A stretch of 64,000 bases of DNA from Cyanobium sp. ATX 6F1 (GTDB lineage: Bacteria; Cyanobacteriota; Cyanobacteriia; PCC-6307; Cyanobiaceae), in the NCBI RefSeq assembly GCF_024346315.1, contig NZ_JAGQCS010000003.1:1-64000 (forward strand). The letters are read 5' to 3'. A program made the translations under genes and the position numbers. The notes below the pieces were generated by a model. That model worked only from the letters and a program-made list of their open reading frames with translations, was not told the origin of the DNA and ran no database searches. Below, piece after piece: positions 24,474 to 33,593 of this stretch (positions are counted from its first letter, which is position 1; each line of letters begins with the position of its first letter).

Positions 24474-26087
24474 GTGCTCATCGGACGCCTGCTCCAGGTG
24501 CTCAGCCAGCTGGCCGCCCTGGCACTGGCCCTGCTGATCCAGGGCTCCAGCAGCGACGCCGCCGTGCAGCGCCGGCTGGGCCAGAAGATCCTCACCACCC
24601 TCACCAACCTGGGCCCCTGTTTCATCAAGGTGGGCCAGGCCCTTTCCACCCGGCCTGATCTGGTGCGACGGGACTGGCTCGACCAGCTCACCCAGTTGCA
24701 GGACAATCTCCCCCCCTTCCCCCACGCCATTGCCCTGGCGGTGATCCAGGAGGAGCTGGGGGCCCCGGCCGATCAACTGTTCGATGTGTTCCCCCAGGCG
24801 CCGGTGGCCGCCGCCAGCCTCGGGCAGGTCTACAAGGTGCGCCTGGGCAGCGGCCATTGGGTGGCGGTGAAGGTGCAGCGGCCGAACCTGCCCCAGATCC
24901 TGCGTCGGGACCTGGCGATCATCCGGCTGCTGGCAGTGCTCAGCGCGCCGCTGCTTCCGCTCAACCTGGGCTTCGGGCTGGGGGAGATCATCGATGAGTT
25001 CGGTCGCACCCTTTTCGAGGAGATCGACTACCGCCTTGAGGCCGACAACGCCGAGCGCTTTGCGGCCCTGTTCGAGCACAACCCCACGGTGTTCGTGCCC
25101 CGGGTGGAGCGGCTGCTCTCCGCCCGCCGCGTGCTCACCACCCAGTGGATCAACGGCACCAAGCTCCAGGAGCGCCGAACCCTCGAAGCCGAGCACCTCG
25201 ATCCCACGGCGCTGATCCGCACTGGCGTGATGGCCGGGCTGCAGCAATTGCTGGAGTTCGGATACTTCCATGCCGATCCCCACCCCGGCAACCTGTTCGC
25301 CCTGCCGGGCAAGACCGGAAACCTGGGCCATGTGGCCTATGTGGATTTCGGGATGATGGACTCGATCAGCGACTTTGACCGGCTCACCCTCACCGGCGCG
25401 GTGGTGCACCTGATCAACCGCGATTTCCAGGCCCTGGCCGGGGATTTCGTCGCCCTGGGGTTCCTCAACCCCAGCACCGATCTGACCCCGATCGTGCCCG
25501 CCCTGGAGACCGTGCTGGGCGGCCAGCTCGGAGAGAACGTGGGCAGCTTCAACTTCAAGGCGATCACGGATCGCTTCTCCGAACTGATGTTCGATTACCC
25601 GTTTCGGGTGCCGGCGCGCTTCGCCCTGATCATCCGGGCGGTGGTGAGCCAGGAGGGGCTGGCGCTGAGGCTGGATCCCGCCTTCCGGATCATTGGCGTG
25701 GCCTACCCCTACGTCGCCCGGCGTCTGCTGGCCGGCGACACCGCCGAACTGCGCGAGAAGCTGATGGAGGTGCTGTTCGATCGCCATGGCCGCCTGCAGC
25801 TGCAGCGGCTCGAAAGCCTGCTGACCGTGGTGGAGGCCAACGACGGCGAAGGCTACGGCGATCTGCTGCCCGTGGCCGGTGCTGGCCTGCGGCTGCTGCT
25901 GGGGCCCCAGGGCAGCAGCCTGCGTCAGCGGCTGCTGCTCAACCTGGTGCGCGACAACCGGCTCCAGACCGATGACCTCCAGGGCCTGCTGGCTCTGCTT
26001 GGGCGCACCTTCTCGGTGCGCAAGCTGGCGGGCGGGATGCTGGCGCGGCTCAATCCCCTCGCCGGCGCCCTCGAGGCGGCGGCCTAA
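24474..26087 (+). CDS. ABC1/UbiB-family atypical kinase
   Basis: The protein (537 residues from GTG 24474) has the ABC1 markers in order: FIKVGQALSTRPDL (KxGQ motif), AAASLGQVYKVRL (Ala-rich loop), WVAVKVQRP (ATP-contacting Lys), FHADPHPGNLF (catalytic loop) and VDFGMMD. Hydrophobic helices lie at both ends. In cyanobacteria such proteins are linked to plastoquinone/tocopherol metabolism. The frame stays open upstream and encodes LPLRYDPKGDLRWLLLRPW before the first usable GTG, a segment that looks like genuine N-terminus, so the true start may be a rare codon (see findings). Divergent from the decarboxylase. Confidence 0.88.
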   Translation: MLIGRLLQVLSQLAALALALLIQGSSSDAAVQRRLGQKILTTLTNLGPCFIKVGQALSTRPDLVRRDWLDQLTQLQDNLPPFPHAIALAVIQEELGAPADQLFDVFPQAPVAAASLGQVYKVRLGSGHWVAVKVQRPNLPQILRRDLAIIRLLAVLSAPLLPLNLGFGLGEIIDEFGRTLFEEIDYRLEADNAERFAALFEHNPTVFVPRVERLLSARRVLTTQWINGTKLQERRTLEAEHLDPTALIRTGVMAGLQQLLEFGYFHADPHPGNLFALPGKTGNLGHVAYVDFGMMDSISDFDRLTLTGAVVHLINRDFQALAGDFVALGFLNPSTDLTPIVPALETVLGGQLGENVGSFNFKAITDRFSELMFDYPFRVPARFALIIRAVVSQEGLALRLDPAFRIIGVAYPYVARRLLAGDTAELREKLMEVLFDRHGRLQLQRLESLLTVVEANDGEGYGDLLPVAGAGLRLLLGPQGSSLRQRLLLNLVRDNRLQTDDLQGLLALLGRTFSVRKLAGGMLARLNPLAGALEAAA

Positions 26088-26099
26088 GGTCACAGCCCC

Positions 26100-26588
26100 A
26101 TGCCCCTGGCCACCACTTTGTTCCCCGACCCGATCACCCTCAGCGAAGCGGCCAGCGATGCGGCCAGCGGAATGTTCGGCGATCTCGACGCCCAGGAGAT
26201 CCTGCTGGAGTACGTGCCCTACTACAGCGATCCCCCCTACGCGGTGGCGATCTTCGGGTTGGCGGTCGGGGTGCTCTGCGGGCTCACCTTCGCCAAGGTG
26301 ATCCAGAACCGGCTGGAGGGCTGGAAGCAGGACCGCTTGACGTTGCTGCCGCTGGCGCGCATCGAAACGGTGGCTCCTGCGATCGGCATCGTGCTGGGCA
26401 TCACCCTGTTCATCGGCGGCATCCTGCAGGTGTTTGGCTTTGGCGGTGCCACGGCGCTGCTGGTGGCGCTGCTGCTCTCGTTGCTCACCGCCGGCGGACT
26501 CTGGGTGCAGCTCGCCCGCCTGATGGCCCAGGTGGACGCGGGCACCTTCAAGGCCGTGGATTTCGACAACTTCGATCAGTTCTTCTAG
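26100..26588 (+). CDS. Small membrane protein, unknown function
   Basis: The 162-residue protein has three to four hydrophobic helices (VAIFGLAVGVLCGLTFAKV; APAIGIVLGITLFIGGILQV; ALLVALLLSLLTAGGLWVQL) and an acidic tail ending DFDNFDQFF. The N-terminal third is hydrophilic and acidic. I do not recognise the family beyond its picocyanobacterial look. It follows the ABC1 kinase by 12 bp and precedes alkB by 5 bp, so the three are probably one transcript. Confidence 0.7.
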   Translation: MPLATTLFPDPITLSEAASDAASGMFGDLDAQEILLEYVPYYSDPPYAVAIFGLAVGVLCGLTFAKVIQNRLEGWKQDRLTLLPLARIETVAPAIGIVLGITLFIGGILQVFGFGGATALLVALLLSLLTAGGLWVQLARLMAQVDAGTFKAVDFDNFDQFF

Positions 26589-26593
26589 GGCCC

Positions 26594-27211
26594 TTGGTCG
26601 GCTTACCCCAGCGACCCCAGCGGACCTGCGCCGAGGGGCTGGCCCTGCGCTTCTGGCCCGGCTGGCTCGATGGTGGCCCCCCGGGCGCCGATCGACTGCT
26701 GTTCCAGCTGCTCGCGGAGGTGCCCTGGCGCCAGGAGGCGATCAGCCTGTTTGGCCGCAGCCATCCCCTGCCCCGCCTCACCTGCTGGGTGGCCGATCCC
26801 GGTTGCCACTACACCTACAGCGGCCTGCTCAATCAGCCCGAGCCCTGGAGTCCGCCCTTGGAGGCCGTGCGAGAGCAGCTCGGGGCGCTGCTGGGCTGCC
26901 GCTTCAATTCCCTGCTGCTCAACCGCTACCGCCATGGGGGCGAGCGCATGGGCTGGCACGCCGACGATGAGCCGGAGCTGGAGGCCAGCGCGCCGATCGC
27001 CTCGCTGAGCCTGGGGGCTACGCGCAGCTTCCGGCTCAAGCCGAAACGCCCCGAACGATTAGCCCACGCCCCGATCAGCCAGGAACTGGGCCATGGCGAT
27101 CTGCTGGTGATGGATCCCCCCACCCAGCGCCACTGGCTGCACGCCCTGCCGGCCCGCCTGAAGATCAAGGAGGAGCGGATCAATCTCACCTTTCGGGTGG
27201 TGAGCGGTTGA
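26594..27211 (+). CDS. AlkB-type 2-oxoglutarate/Fe(II) dioxygenase
   Basis: The 205-residue protein would directly reverse N-alkyl damage in DNA or RNA. Iron ligands appear as HxD in GWHADDEPEL and the distal His in QRHWLHALP; the 2-oxoglutarate Arg pair lies in RINLTFRVV. The substrate-side region NSLLLNRYRHGGERM resembles the ALKBH2/3-like branch more than E. coli AlkB. It starts with TTG at 26594, five bases after the previous stop. Confidence 0.88.
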   Translation: MVGLPQRPQRTCAEGLALRFWPGWLDGGPPGADRLLFQLLAEVPWRQEAISLFGRSHPLPRLTCWVADPGCHYTYSGLLNQPEPWSPPLEAVREQLGALLGCRFNSLLLNRYRHGGERMGWHADDEPELEASAPIASLSLGATRSFRLKPKRPERLAHAPISQELGHGDLLVMDPPTQRHWLHALPARLKIKEERINLTFRVVSG

Positions 27212-27263
27212 GGCTGCCTCCGCGATGGAGGAAGTCTCAACATGAAAGCGCAGATCGCTTGAT

Positions 27264-27962
27264 TCAATTTTTCCCAGATCCGTCCGCTTCCAGTTCCCGT
27301 TCCCACGACCCCAGCAGTCGCTCGCAGAGCAGGATGGCGCCGGCATCACGCTCAGCAAAGCTGTCTTCGCCCAGGAGAACGGATTCAATGCGCTCACGGA
27401 TCGACAGCTCGGTACTTGGCGTGGGCCGCATCAGTCGCATGAATCCCGCAACCGGCATCAGCCCCTCGGCCTTGCGCAGGGCATGAAATCGGCCTCGGGC
27501 TTCCTCAGCCTCCATGGCCAGCACGTCGTCGTCGGGATCCAGCAGGCTCGGCTTGTACGCCTCGGGGATGGCCAACTCGCCAATGAAGGCTCGGAAAAAG
27601 TCTCCCGGCGTCCACGGTTTTCCGTTTTGATGGCAGATCGGTTTGGCGTTGTAGATCCGCTCGTGCAGGACTCGATCGCGGATCGCGCCTCGAAAGTCCT
27701 CAGAAAGGGCCACGTTGGCCATCCCAAGGGCCTGAAATGTGCTCGTATCCGTGTTCTTGTTGAGCTTCAACTCAAGGCCAGTCAGCACCGAGTTGAGAAG
27801 TTTGATCGGCAGCAGCTCTGGGCAGTTATGGGCCCAATCCTGAAGCGTTTGGCTGCTCCAACCGTTGGACTGGCGCCACACCAACAGCATGTCGCCAAAA
27901 GCGTTGATGTGCTCTTCGCATTTCTCTTGCCATTTAGCTTCGTAAATTGAGAGATCAGGCAT
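27264..27962 (-). CDS. Hypothetical protein
   Basis: The 232-residue soluble protein is not recognised. It has a helical N-terminal half with a possible helix-turn-helix-like stretch (SNGWSSQTLQDWAHNCPELL) followed by LLNSVLTGLELKLNKNTD, and a C-terminal part with ELSIRERIESVLLGED. No membrane segments are seen. The composition is less GC-rich than its neighbours, suggesting later acquisition. Convergent with the dioxygenase gene. Confidence 0.6.
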   Translation of the reverse strand: MPDLSIYEAKWQEKCEEHINAFGDMLLVWRQSNGWSSQTLQDWAHNCPELLPIKLLNSVLTGLELKLNKNTDTSTFQALGMANVALSEDFRGAIRDRVLHERIYNAKPICHQNGKPWTPGDFFRAFIGELAIPEAYKPSLLDPDDDVLAMEAEEARGRFHALRKAEGLMPVAGFMRLMRPTPSTELSIRERIESVLLGEDSFAERDAGAILLCERLLGSWERELEADGSGKN

Positions 27963-28129
27963 AGTCGAAACGACAGGAAATCAAGAATCCTTGCTTGAGA
28001 GCGCAGACGGAGCACACCCACGAGCGAATGACGCTTGGACATACGCCGGCCTGGTAAGACTACAAAACGCAGGGAGATAGAGCTTTCCCTGTCACTCCCC
28101 ATCAGAGTGTCGCGATCAGGCCGTGGGTC

Positions 28130-28396
28130 CTATTCCGGCGGCGCCTGGACCGCCTGGGCCTCGGCCGCTTCGAGCATGGCGGCCGTGACCTCGATCACCT
28201 CGAGGGCGTCGTCGTTGTCGAGGTAGGAATCGAAGGAGCTGTAGCGCCGGATGCTCGGGGCATAGGTGGGGTTGCTACAGACCTCGCTCCAGGCCAAACC
28301 CTCGGGCTTCACCACCAGATAGCAGGCCAGGGCCTCATCGAGATCCGCCGCATCGCTGAAGCTGTCGCCCTCCCAGAGCACCTCGAAGAAGGTCAT
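28130..28396 (-). CDS. Small hypothetical protein
   Basis: The 88-residue acidic protein (MTFFEVLWEGDSFSDAADLD, then EVCSNPTYAPSIRRYSSFDS) has no signal peptide or known motif. ATG start; stands alone between two short gaps upstream of the large membrane-protein gene. GC and codon use fit the core genome. Confidence 0.6.
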   Translation of the reverse strand: MTFFEVLWEGDSFSDAADLDEALACYLVVKPEGLAWSEVCSNPTYAPSIRRYSSFDSYLDNDDALEVIEVTAAMLEAAEAQAVQAPPE

Positions 28397-28506
28397 CGCG
28401 ATCGATCCACACCACTCAGATCTAGCCCGGGCGACGAACCATGACAGTCAGCGGAGGCTCCATGGGCCGCTGACTAGGAAGAAGGCAGTTCCACTGACTG
28501 GTCTCC

Positions 28507-31500
28507 ATGGGCGGAGTCCTGATTCTGCTGGTGATCGTCGTGGCCATCGTTCTGGTGAGTGGCGCGTCAGAAGGACGCCGGCGCACCCGGGAGCTGTTGC
28601 ACCACTTCAAGCACCTGGAGGTCCGCCTGGCGGAGCTGGCCCTTCAGTTGCAGGGCATCGATCTGCGGTTGATCGACCTGGAGCGCCGCCAAGACGAGCG
28701 GGCAGAGCGGCGATCCCCGTCCCCCCTCCCAGAGCCGGCGCCGCCCTCCCTGACAGCCGAACCACGGGAGGTTCGATCGGATTCCTTGCATGAGAGCGCC
28801 GAGCGGCTGGGCAGTACCCCGCCGCCGCCGTCCAGTCCCAGGGCGCCCCATCAGCAGGGTTCGGTTCGTGCCCCCCAGGCGCCCGAACCGGAGCGCTCCC
28901 CGTCCCGCCGCCCTGCCGTCCGGCGTCCACCGCTTCCCCCAGCCCCGCTTCCCCCAGCTCCGCTGCCACCAGCCCCGCCTCCGCCGGCGCCGGCGGAACC
29001 CAGCGCCCTGCAACTGCTCTGGCGCCGGATTGAGCGCCTGTTCATCGAGAACTGGACCGGCATCCTCGGTGTGCTGGTGGTGGTGGCCGGGGTCACCTTC
29101 GTGGTCATCAACGTCGCCCTGCGACTGGGCCCCTTCCAGCGCTTCTGGATGACCGTGGCGGCAGCGGCCGCCCTGGCGGCTCCTTCCTTAGTCCTTGGGC
29201 ATCGGCTCCCCTGGCGCAACCTCACCCACTGGATGCGCAGCGGCGGGGCCGCCCTGTTCCTGTTCGCCTGTGCGGCGGGTGGTGGGCTGCCGGGCCTCGG
29301 TCTCCAGTGGCTGCAGAATCCCCGCCAGGGGCTGGCGCTGCTGAGCCTGGGGGTGGGGGTCAACCTCGCCCTGGCCGGTGTCGCCCGCACCCAGACGATC
29401 GCTTCGTTGCACGTGGTGCTGGGCCTGGTGCCCTTGATGATCGTGCTGGACAACCAGCCGGCACTGGCCGCTGAAACGCTGCTGATCGCCAGCCTGGTGG
29501 CCCTGGTGGGCTTGATCCTGCCCCTGCGCCGCCCCTGGGATCCCCATCTCCTGGTGGTCACCCTGGCCTATGCCGCCTTCCACGGCGCCTGGTTCCTGCG
29601 CTGCGCCGAGGCGCTCCAGGCCAGCGGCGACCTGCGCCTGCGCGGAGCCCTGGCGGCCCTGCTGGTGTTCGGGGGCGGGGCGCTGCTGCAGCACCGCCGG
29701 TTGCTCAGCCGGAGTGAGGGGAGCGCCGCGTCGCTGGCGCCGTTGCCCCTGGCCCTGCAGCTCAGCAACTGGGGCGCCCTGGCCCTGGCTCTGCTGATCT
29801 ACCCCCAGCAGGCCGCCAGCCGCGCTGGGGCCCTGGCCCTGGCGGCGCTGGTGGCGGCACTGCTGGCCCGACGGGCGCGCCAGGGCCAGCTGGGCTGGCT
29901 GCAGCTGAACGACACCCTGATCGCCCAGTCCTTGGCCATGGGGGCGGTGATCAGCCTCCACCCCCTGATCGCCAACGGCCCCTTGCTGCTGATGGTCCTG
30001 CTGGTGGAGACCCTCCTGTTCCTGCGCCTGGGTGTTGTGGAGAACGACTCCACGATTCGGCGCCTCGGCTGGGGGCTGGTGAACCTGATCGCCCTGCTGC
30101 TGGTGCTGGCCGGGGTGGAGGCGGGGGTGTCCGGTGGAGCGCCGGCCCTGCTCTGGCAGAACGGCGGTGTGCTGATCGGTGCTAGCGCCCTGCTCACTGC
30201 GGTGCAACGGCAGCTCAGCCTCAGGCTCGTGAAGCTCCCCCTGCCAGCGCTGCTGGGTTGGCTTGCCGGAGCATTGGCCTTCGTGGGCGCCATGGTCTGC
30301 CCGCCGGAGCCCAGCCGGGAGCTGCTGGCCCTGGCGGTGATCGGAGCCCTGCTGCTGGCGGGCCGCCGCTGGCGACCCGACGGAGTGCTGGCAGGAGCCA
30401 CGGCGGCCGCGGTCGCAGCCCATGGCGTCGGCTGGATCCATGGGCTGCAGCTGTTGGCTCCCGGCAGCCATGGGGGTGTGACCCTCTATGCCCAGGGGTG
30501 GTCAGCGCCGACGTACCTGCCCCACCTCCTGCCCCTCACTGGCCTGGCCCTGCTCGCCCTGGCGATGCGCCGGGAGACCGTGGTCAGTGGCATCGGCTGG
30601 GCTCTGTTCAACGGCACCGGCGTGGTGCTGATCATCGGCACCGTGTTGAGCACCACCACCCAGGGCGGTCCTGGAGGCCTGGCGCTCAACGGGGGTGTCC
30701 TCGTGGCCTGGGCCGCCTTCACCACCCTGGTGCAGTTGTTGATGCGTCGCTTTGCCGTTCGTCAGCCCTTGCCTCCGTTGATGGGTGGCCTGAGCGCGGT
30801 GCTGGTGTTCGTGGCCGCCGGCCTCTGCACCCCCGAAGGGGGCCGTGAACTGGAGGGCCTGCTGGCGATCGGTGGTCTGCTGCTGATCGCCCGCCGCTGG
30901 CGGCCGGAGGCCCTGATGGGCAGCCTCGCCGCGGCGGCCGTCGCCCTCCATGTGCTCAGTTGGGGTGCTCAGCTGCAGCAGCTGCCCTGGTCGCCCCTGC
31001 CGCTGCTGGGCCACCTGCTGCCGCTCACCACCCTGGCCCTGCTGCTGCTGGCAATGAAACGGGAGCCGCTGGTCAGTGCTGTCGGTTGGGCTCTGCTCAA
31101 CGGCACGGCGGTGATCCTGATCCTCGGCGCCCTGGTGGGCGCCGCATTGGAGAGAACCGCAAGCTGGCCTGAAACCGCCTCAGGACCAGCCCTGGCGGGA
31201 CTGCTGGTGGCCTGGGCCGGCTTCACCACCCTGGTGCAGGTGTTGATGCCTCGATTCGACCTTCGCCAACCCTTGCCGGCCTTGATGGGCTGGATCAGCC
31301 CGGCCCTGGTGCTGACCGCCGTGGTGGTCGGCACCCCCGCCGCTGGCCGTGAGCTGGAGGCAGTGCTGGCCCTGGGCGCCCTGTTGCTGATCGCCCGCTG
31401 CCTGCGGCCGGATGGCTTGCTGGTGGGCACCGCCGTTGCCGTTGCCCTCACCCATGCCGTCGCCTGGGGAGCGCTGCTGCTTGAGCAACCCTGGGCCACG

Positions 31501-32640
31501 GCCCCCCTGCTGGGCCACCTGCTGCCACTCACCGCCCTGGCACTCGTCACCATCGGCAGCGGCGGTCCCGGGGCGGTGCGCCTGTTGGGCCTCGACCTGC
31601 TCGGTCTCGACCTGGGCCTGGCGGCTTATCTGTTGTTTGAGCCGATCTCTCCGTTGATCCCCGGTGTGGTCTGGCTGCTGCTCTCCCTGGTGGCCCTGGA
31701 GAGCTCCGATCGGCTGAGGCGCTCAATGGCCACCCATGCCTTGGTGCTGGGCCTGCTCTACCTGCTGGCCTTCGCCGGGTCGTACCTGCTGGTGATCAGC
31801 CAGAGCCCGGCCCTGGTGAGCGCCGGGCCGTTCACCCTGCCGATCCGGCTGCTGATCGAGCTATTGGCCCTGGCGGTGGCCCTTTACTGGTGGTTCTTCT
31901 CGCCCAGGGAGCGCCTGCGGGAGCAACCGCTCTGGCAGGCGGTGCACCCCTGGTTTCTGGAGGTGGTCCTGGTGGGGGTCGTGGTCACGATCCTGGGCGA
32001 GGTGGAGGCGCTGTGGCGGCCGGTGGCCTGGTCGTTGCTGGCCCTGGTGCTGGTGAGTGATCCCTGCCGACGCCTGTTCGCCACCCGGGTGAAGGTCTAT
32101 GCGGTGATCCTCTACTGGGTGGCGGTCGCCACGGTGGTGGCCATGCTCAGCAGCCTGGAGACCCCGTCGCCGCTCTGGTACGAGCAACCCCATCAGCTCG
32201 CCCTGGTCGCCATTGGCCTGCAGATGACGTTCATCGTCGTCTCCCACCGCAGCCTGGACCTCCAGGAGTTGCGACAACCCGGCGGGGGCCCGCTGCTGGC
32301 TTGGGTGGGTCGCCGGGTGGCGGCCCACCGCAACCACTGGCTCTACTACCCGATGTTCGCCGCCGTGGCCTACTACCTCTACCTGCGCTACGACCCCTCC
32401 CTGCACACCCTGCTCTGGGCCGTTGAGGCGTTCGCGCTCTACGTGCTCAGTGCCCTGCTGAGGGAGAACAGCTTTCGCACCATCGCCCTGGTGGGGCTGG
32501 GGATCTGCCTGTTGCGCCTGATGTCGATCGATCTGGCCCAGGTGGATCTGGGCCTGCGGGGGATCGTATTCATCGGCGTGGGCCTGCTGATGCTGGCGAT
32601 GAATGCGATCTACAACCGCTTTCGCGCCCGCTTCGAATGA
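28507..32640 (+). CDS. Very large DUF2339 polytopic membrane protein with internal repeats
   Basis: The 1,377-residue protein has one N-terminal membrane helix, a short coiled-coil-like region (RRTRELLHHFKHLEVRLAEL), a Pro-rich linker (residues about 75-165, with PPLPPAPLPPAPLPPAPPPP), then roughly 35 hydrophobic segments. The start of the membrane part (IERLFIENWTGILGVLVVVA) matches the DUF2339 pattern, whose function is unknown. Three tandem repeats of about 165 residues lie at roughly 493-1002, each later one restarting with HLLPLT-x-LALL. Length exceeds most family members. The stop overlaps the M48 protease start by 4 bp. Confidence 0.8.
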   Translation: MGGVLILLVIVVAIVLVSGASEGRRRTRELLHHFKHLEVRLAELALQLQGIDLRLIDLERRQDERAERRSPSPLPEPAPPSLTAEPREVRSDSLHESAERLGSTPPPPSSPRAPHQQGSVRAPQAPEPERSPSRRPAVRRPPLPPAPLPPAPLPPAPPPPAPAEPSALQLLWRRIERLFIENWTGILGVLVVVAGVTFVVINVALRLGPFQRFWMTVAAAAALAAPSLVLGHRLPWRNLTHWMRSGGAALFLFACAAGGGLPGLGLQWLQNPRQGLALLSLGVGVNLALAGVARTQTIASLHVVLGLVPLMIVLDNQPALAAETLLIASLVALVGLILPLRRPWDPHLLVVTLAYAAFHGAWFLRCAEALQASGDLRLRGALAALLVFGGGALLQHRRLLSRSEGSAASLAPLPLALQLSNWGALALALLIYPQQAASRAGALALAALVAALLARRARQGQLGWLQLNDTLIAQSLAMGAVISLHPLIANGPLLLMVLLVETLLFLRLGVVENDSTIRRLGWGLVNLIALLLVLAGVEAGVSGGAPALLWQNGGVLIGASALLTAVQRQLSLRLVKLPLPALLGWLAGALAFVGAMVCPPEPSRELLALAVIGALLLAGRRWRPDGVLAGATAAAVAAHGVGWIHGLQLLAPGSHGGVTLYAQGWSAPTYLPHLLPLTGLALLALAMRRETVVSGIGWALFNGTGVVLIIGTVLSTTTQGGPGGLALNGGVLVAWAAFTTLVQLLMRRFAVRQPLPPLMGGLSAVLVFVAAGLCTPEGGRELEGLLAIGGLLLIARRWRPEALMGSLAAAAVALHVLSWGAQLQQLPWSPLPLLGHLLPLTTLALLLLAMKREPLVSAVGWALLNGTAVILILGALVGAALERTASWPETASGPALAGLLVAWAGFTTLVQVLMPRFDLRQPLPALMGWISPALVLTAVVVGTPAAGRELEAVLALGALLLIARCLRPDGLLVGTAVAVALTHAVAWGALLLEQPWATAPLLGHLLPLTALALVTIGSGGPGAVRLLGLDLLGLDLGLAAYLLFEPISPLIPGVVWLLLSLVALESSDRLRRSMATHALVLGLLYLLAFAGSYLLVISQSPALVSAGPFTLPIRLLIELLALAVALYWWFFSPRERLREQPLWQAVHPWFLEVVLVGVVVTILGEVEALWRPVAWSLLALVLVSDPCRRLFATRVKVYAVILYWVAVATVVAMLSSLETPSPLWYEQPHQLALVAIGLQMTFIVVSHRSLDLQELRQPGGGPLLAWVGRRVAAHRNHWLYYPMFAAVAYYLYLRYDPSLHTLLWAVEAFALYVLSALLRENSFRTIALVGLGICLLRLMSIDLAQVDLGLRGIVFIGVGLLMLAMNAIYNRFRARFE

Positions 32641-33593
32641 CATCCGAGCGCCACGTTCCCCTGCGCACAGTCCTGCTGGTGTTGCTGCTCGCCGGCGGTG
32701 CTGGACTGATCGCGCTGTTGATGCAGGCGCGTCCCGGTAGCCCCTTGACCTCCTCCCTGGCCACCCCCTTCCAGTTGCTGGGCACGCCGTTGAAACTGGC
32801 CGACCGGCTGGCCAGCCGGGGGATGCCGATCGGCTCGTTGGAGGAACGGGATCTGGGGGACACCTTCCGGGAGCGCTATGCCTACCAGGTCAAGGTCTCC
32901 GACCCAGACCAGGCCTACCTGGATGCCCTGATGCCGCTGATCCGGTCCCATGCCAGGAAGCCCTTCCCCTACCGCGCCTATGTGATTCCGTCGGAGTCCG
33001 CCAACGCCATGGCGCTTCCGGGCGGTGTGATCCTGGTCAACAGAGGGTTGCTGAACACCCTTGGCTCCGAGGCGGAGCTGGTGAGCGTGTTGGCCCACGA
33101 GGCCGGCCACATCGAACTGGGCCACTGTTTTGACACCGTGCGCTTCCAGTTGCTGGCCCGCAAGCGGGGCAGTGAAACGCTGGGGCAACTGGCTGATCTG
33201 GCCCTTGGGATCCTCGTCCAGCACAACTACAGCAAGGCCGCCGAGCACGAAGCCGACGTCTACGCCTTCACCCTGCTGCGCTACAGCCCCTACGACCCCC
33301 GGGGCAGCGGGGCCAGCTTCGCTTCCCTCGAACGCTCCGAGGGCTCACAATCCAGCCGTGCCGACGACCACGCTGATCTGCTGCGGGATTACATCAGCTC
33401 CCATCCGCCCCTGGCGATCCGCCAGGCGGAGTTCAGCCAGGCTGCCGAGGCCTGGTGGCGGGGCCATCCGGCAGAACGCCGCTACTGGGGCCGCCGAAAC
33501 CTGCGCGGGCGACGGGCCTTGAGCGCCCTTGATCTGGGGGCGGAATGGCACGGAGCGCGGTTGACACCGCCAGCCCCTCAAGCCACCAGATAG
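32637..33593 (+). CDS. M48-family metalloprotease, membrane-anchored
   Basis: The 318-residue protein has an N-terminal membrane helix (TVLLVLLLAGGAGLIALLM) and the zinc site VLAHEAGHIELGHC with the third ligand in AAEHEADVYAF. MALPGGVILVNRGLL upstream is typical of the BepA/Oma1 branch, which handles outer-membrane or periplasmic protein quality control. Its ATG overlaps the DUF2339 stop (ATGA), so expression is coupled. The 3' end overlaps the sigma factor gene's 3' end by 16 bp. Confidence 0.88.
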   Translation: MTSERHVPLRTVLLVLLLAGGAGLIALLMQARPGSPLTSSLATPFQLLGTPLKLADRLASRGMPIGSLEERDLGDTFRERYAYQVKVSDPDQAYLDALMPLIRSHARKPFPYRAYVIPSESANAMALPGGVILVNRGLLNTLGSEAELVSVLAHEAGHIELGHCFDTVRFQLLARKRGSETLGQLADLALGILVQHNYSKAAEHEADVYAFTLLRYSPYDPRGSGASFASLERSEGSQSSRADDHADLLRDYISSHPPLAIRQAEFSQAAEAWWRGHPAERRYWGRRNLRGRRALSALDLGAEWHGARLTPPAPQATR

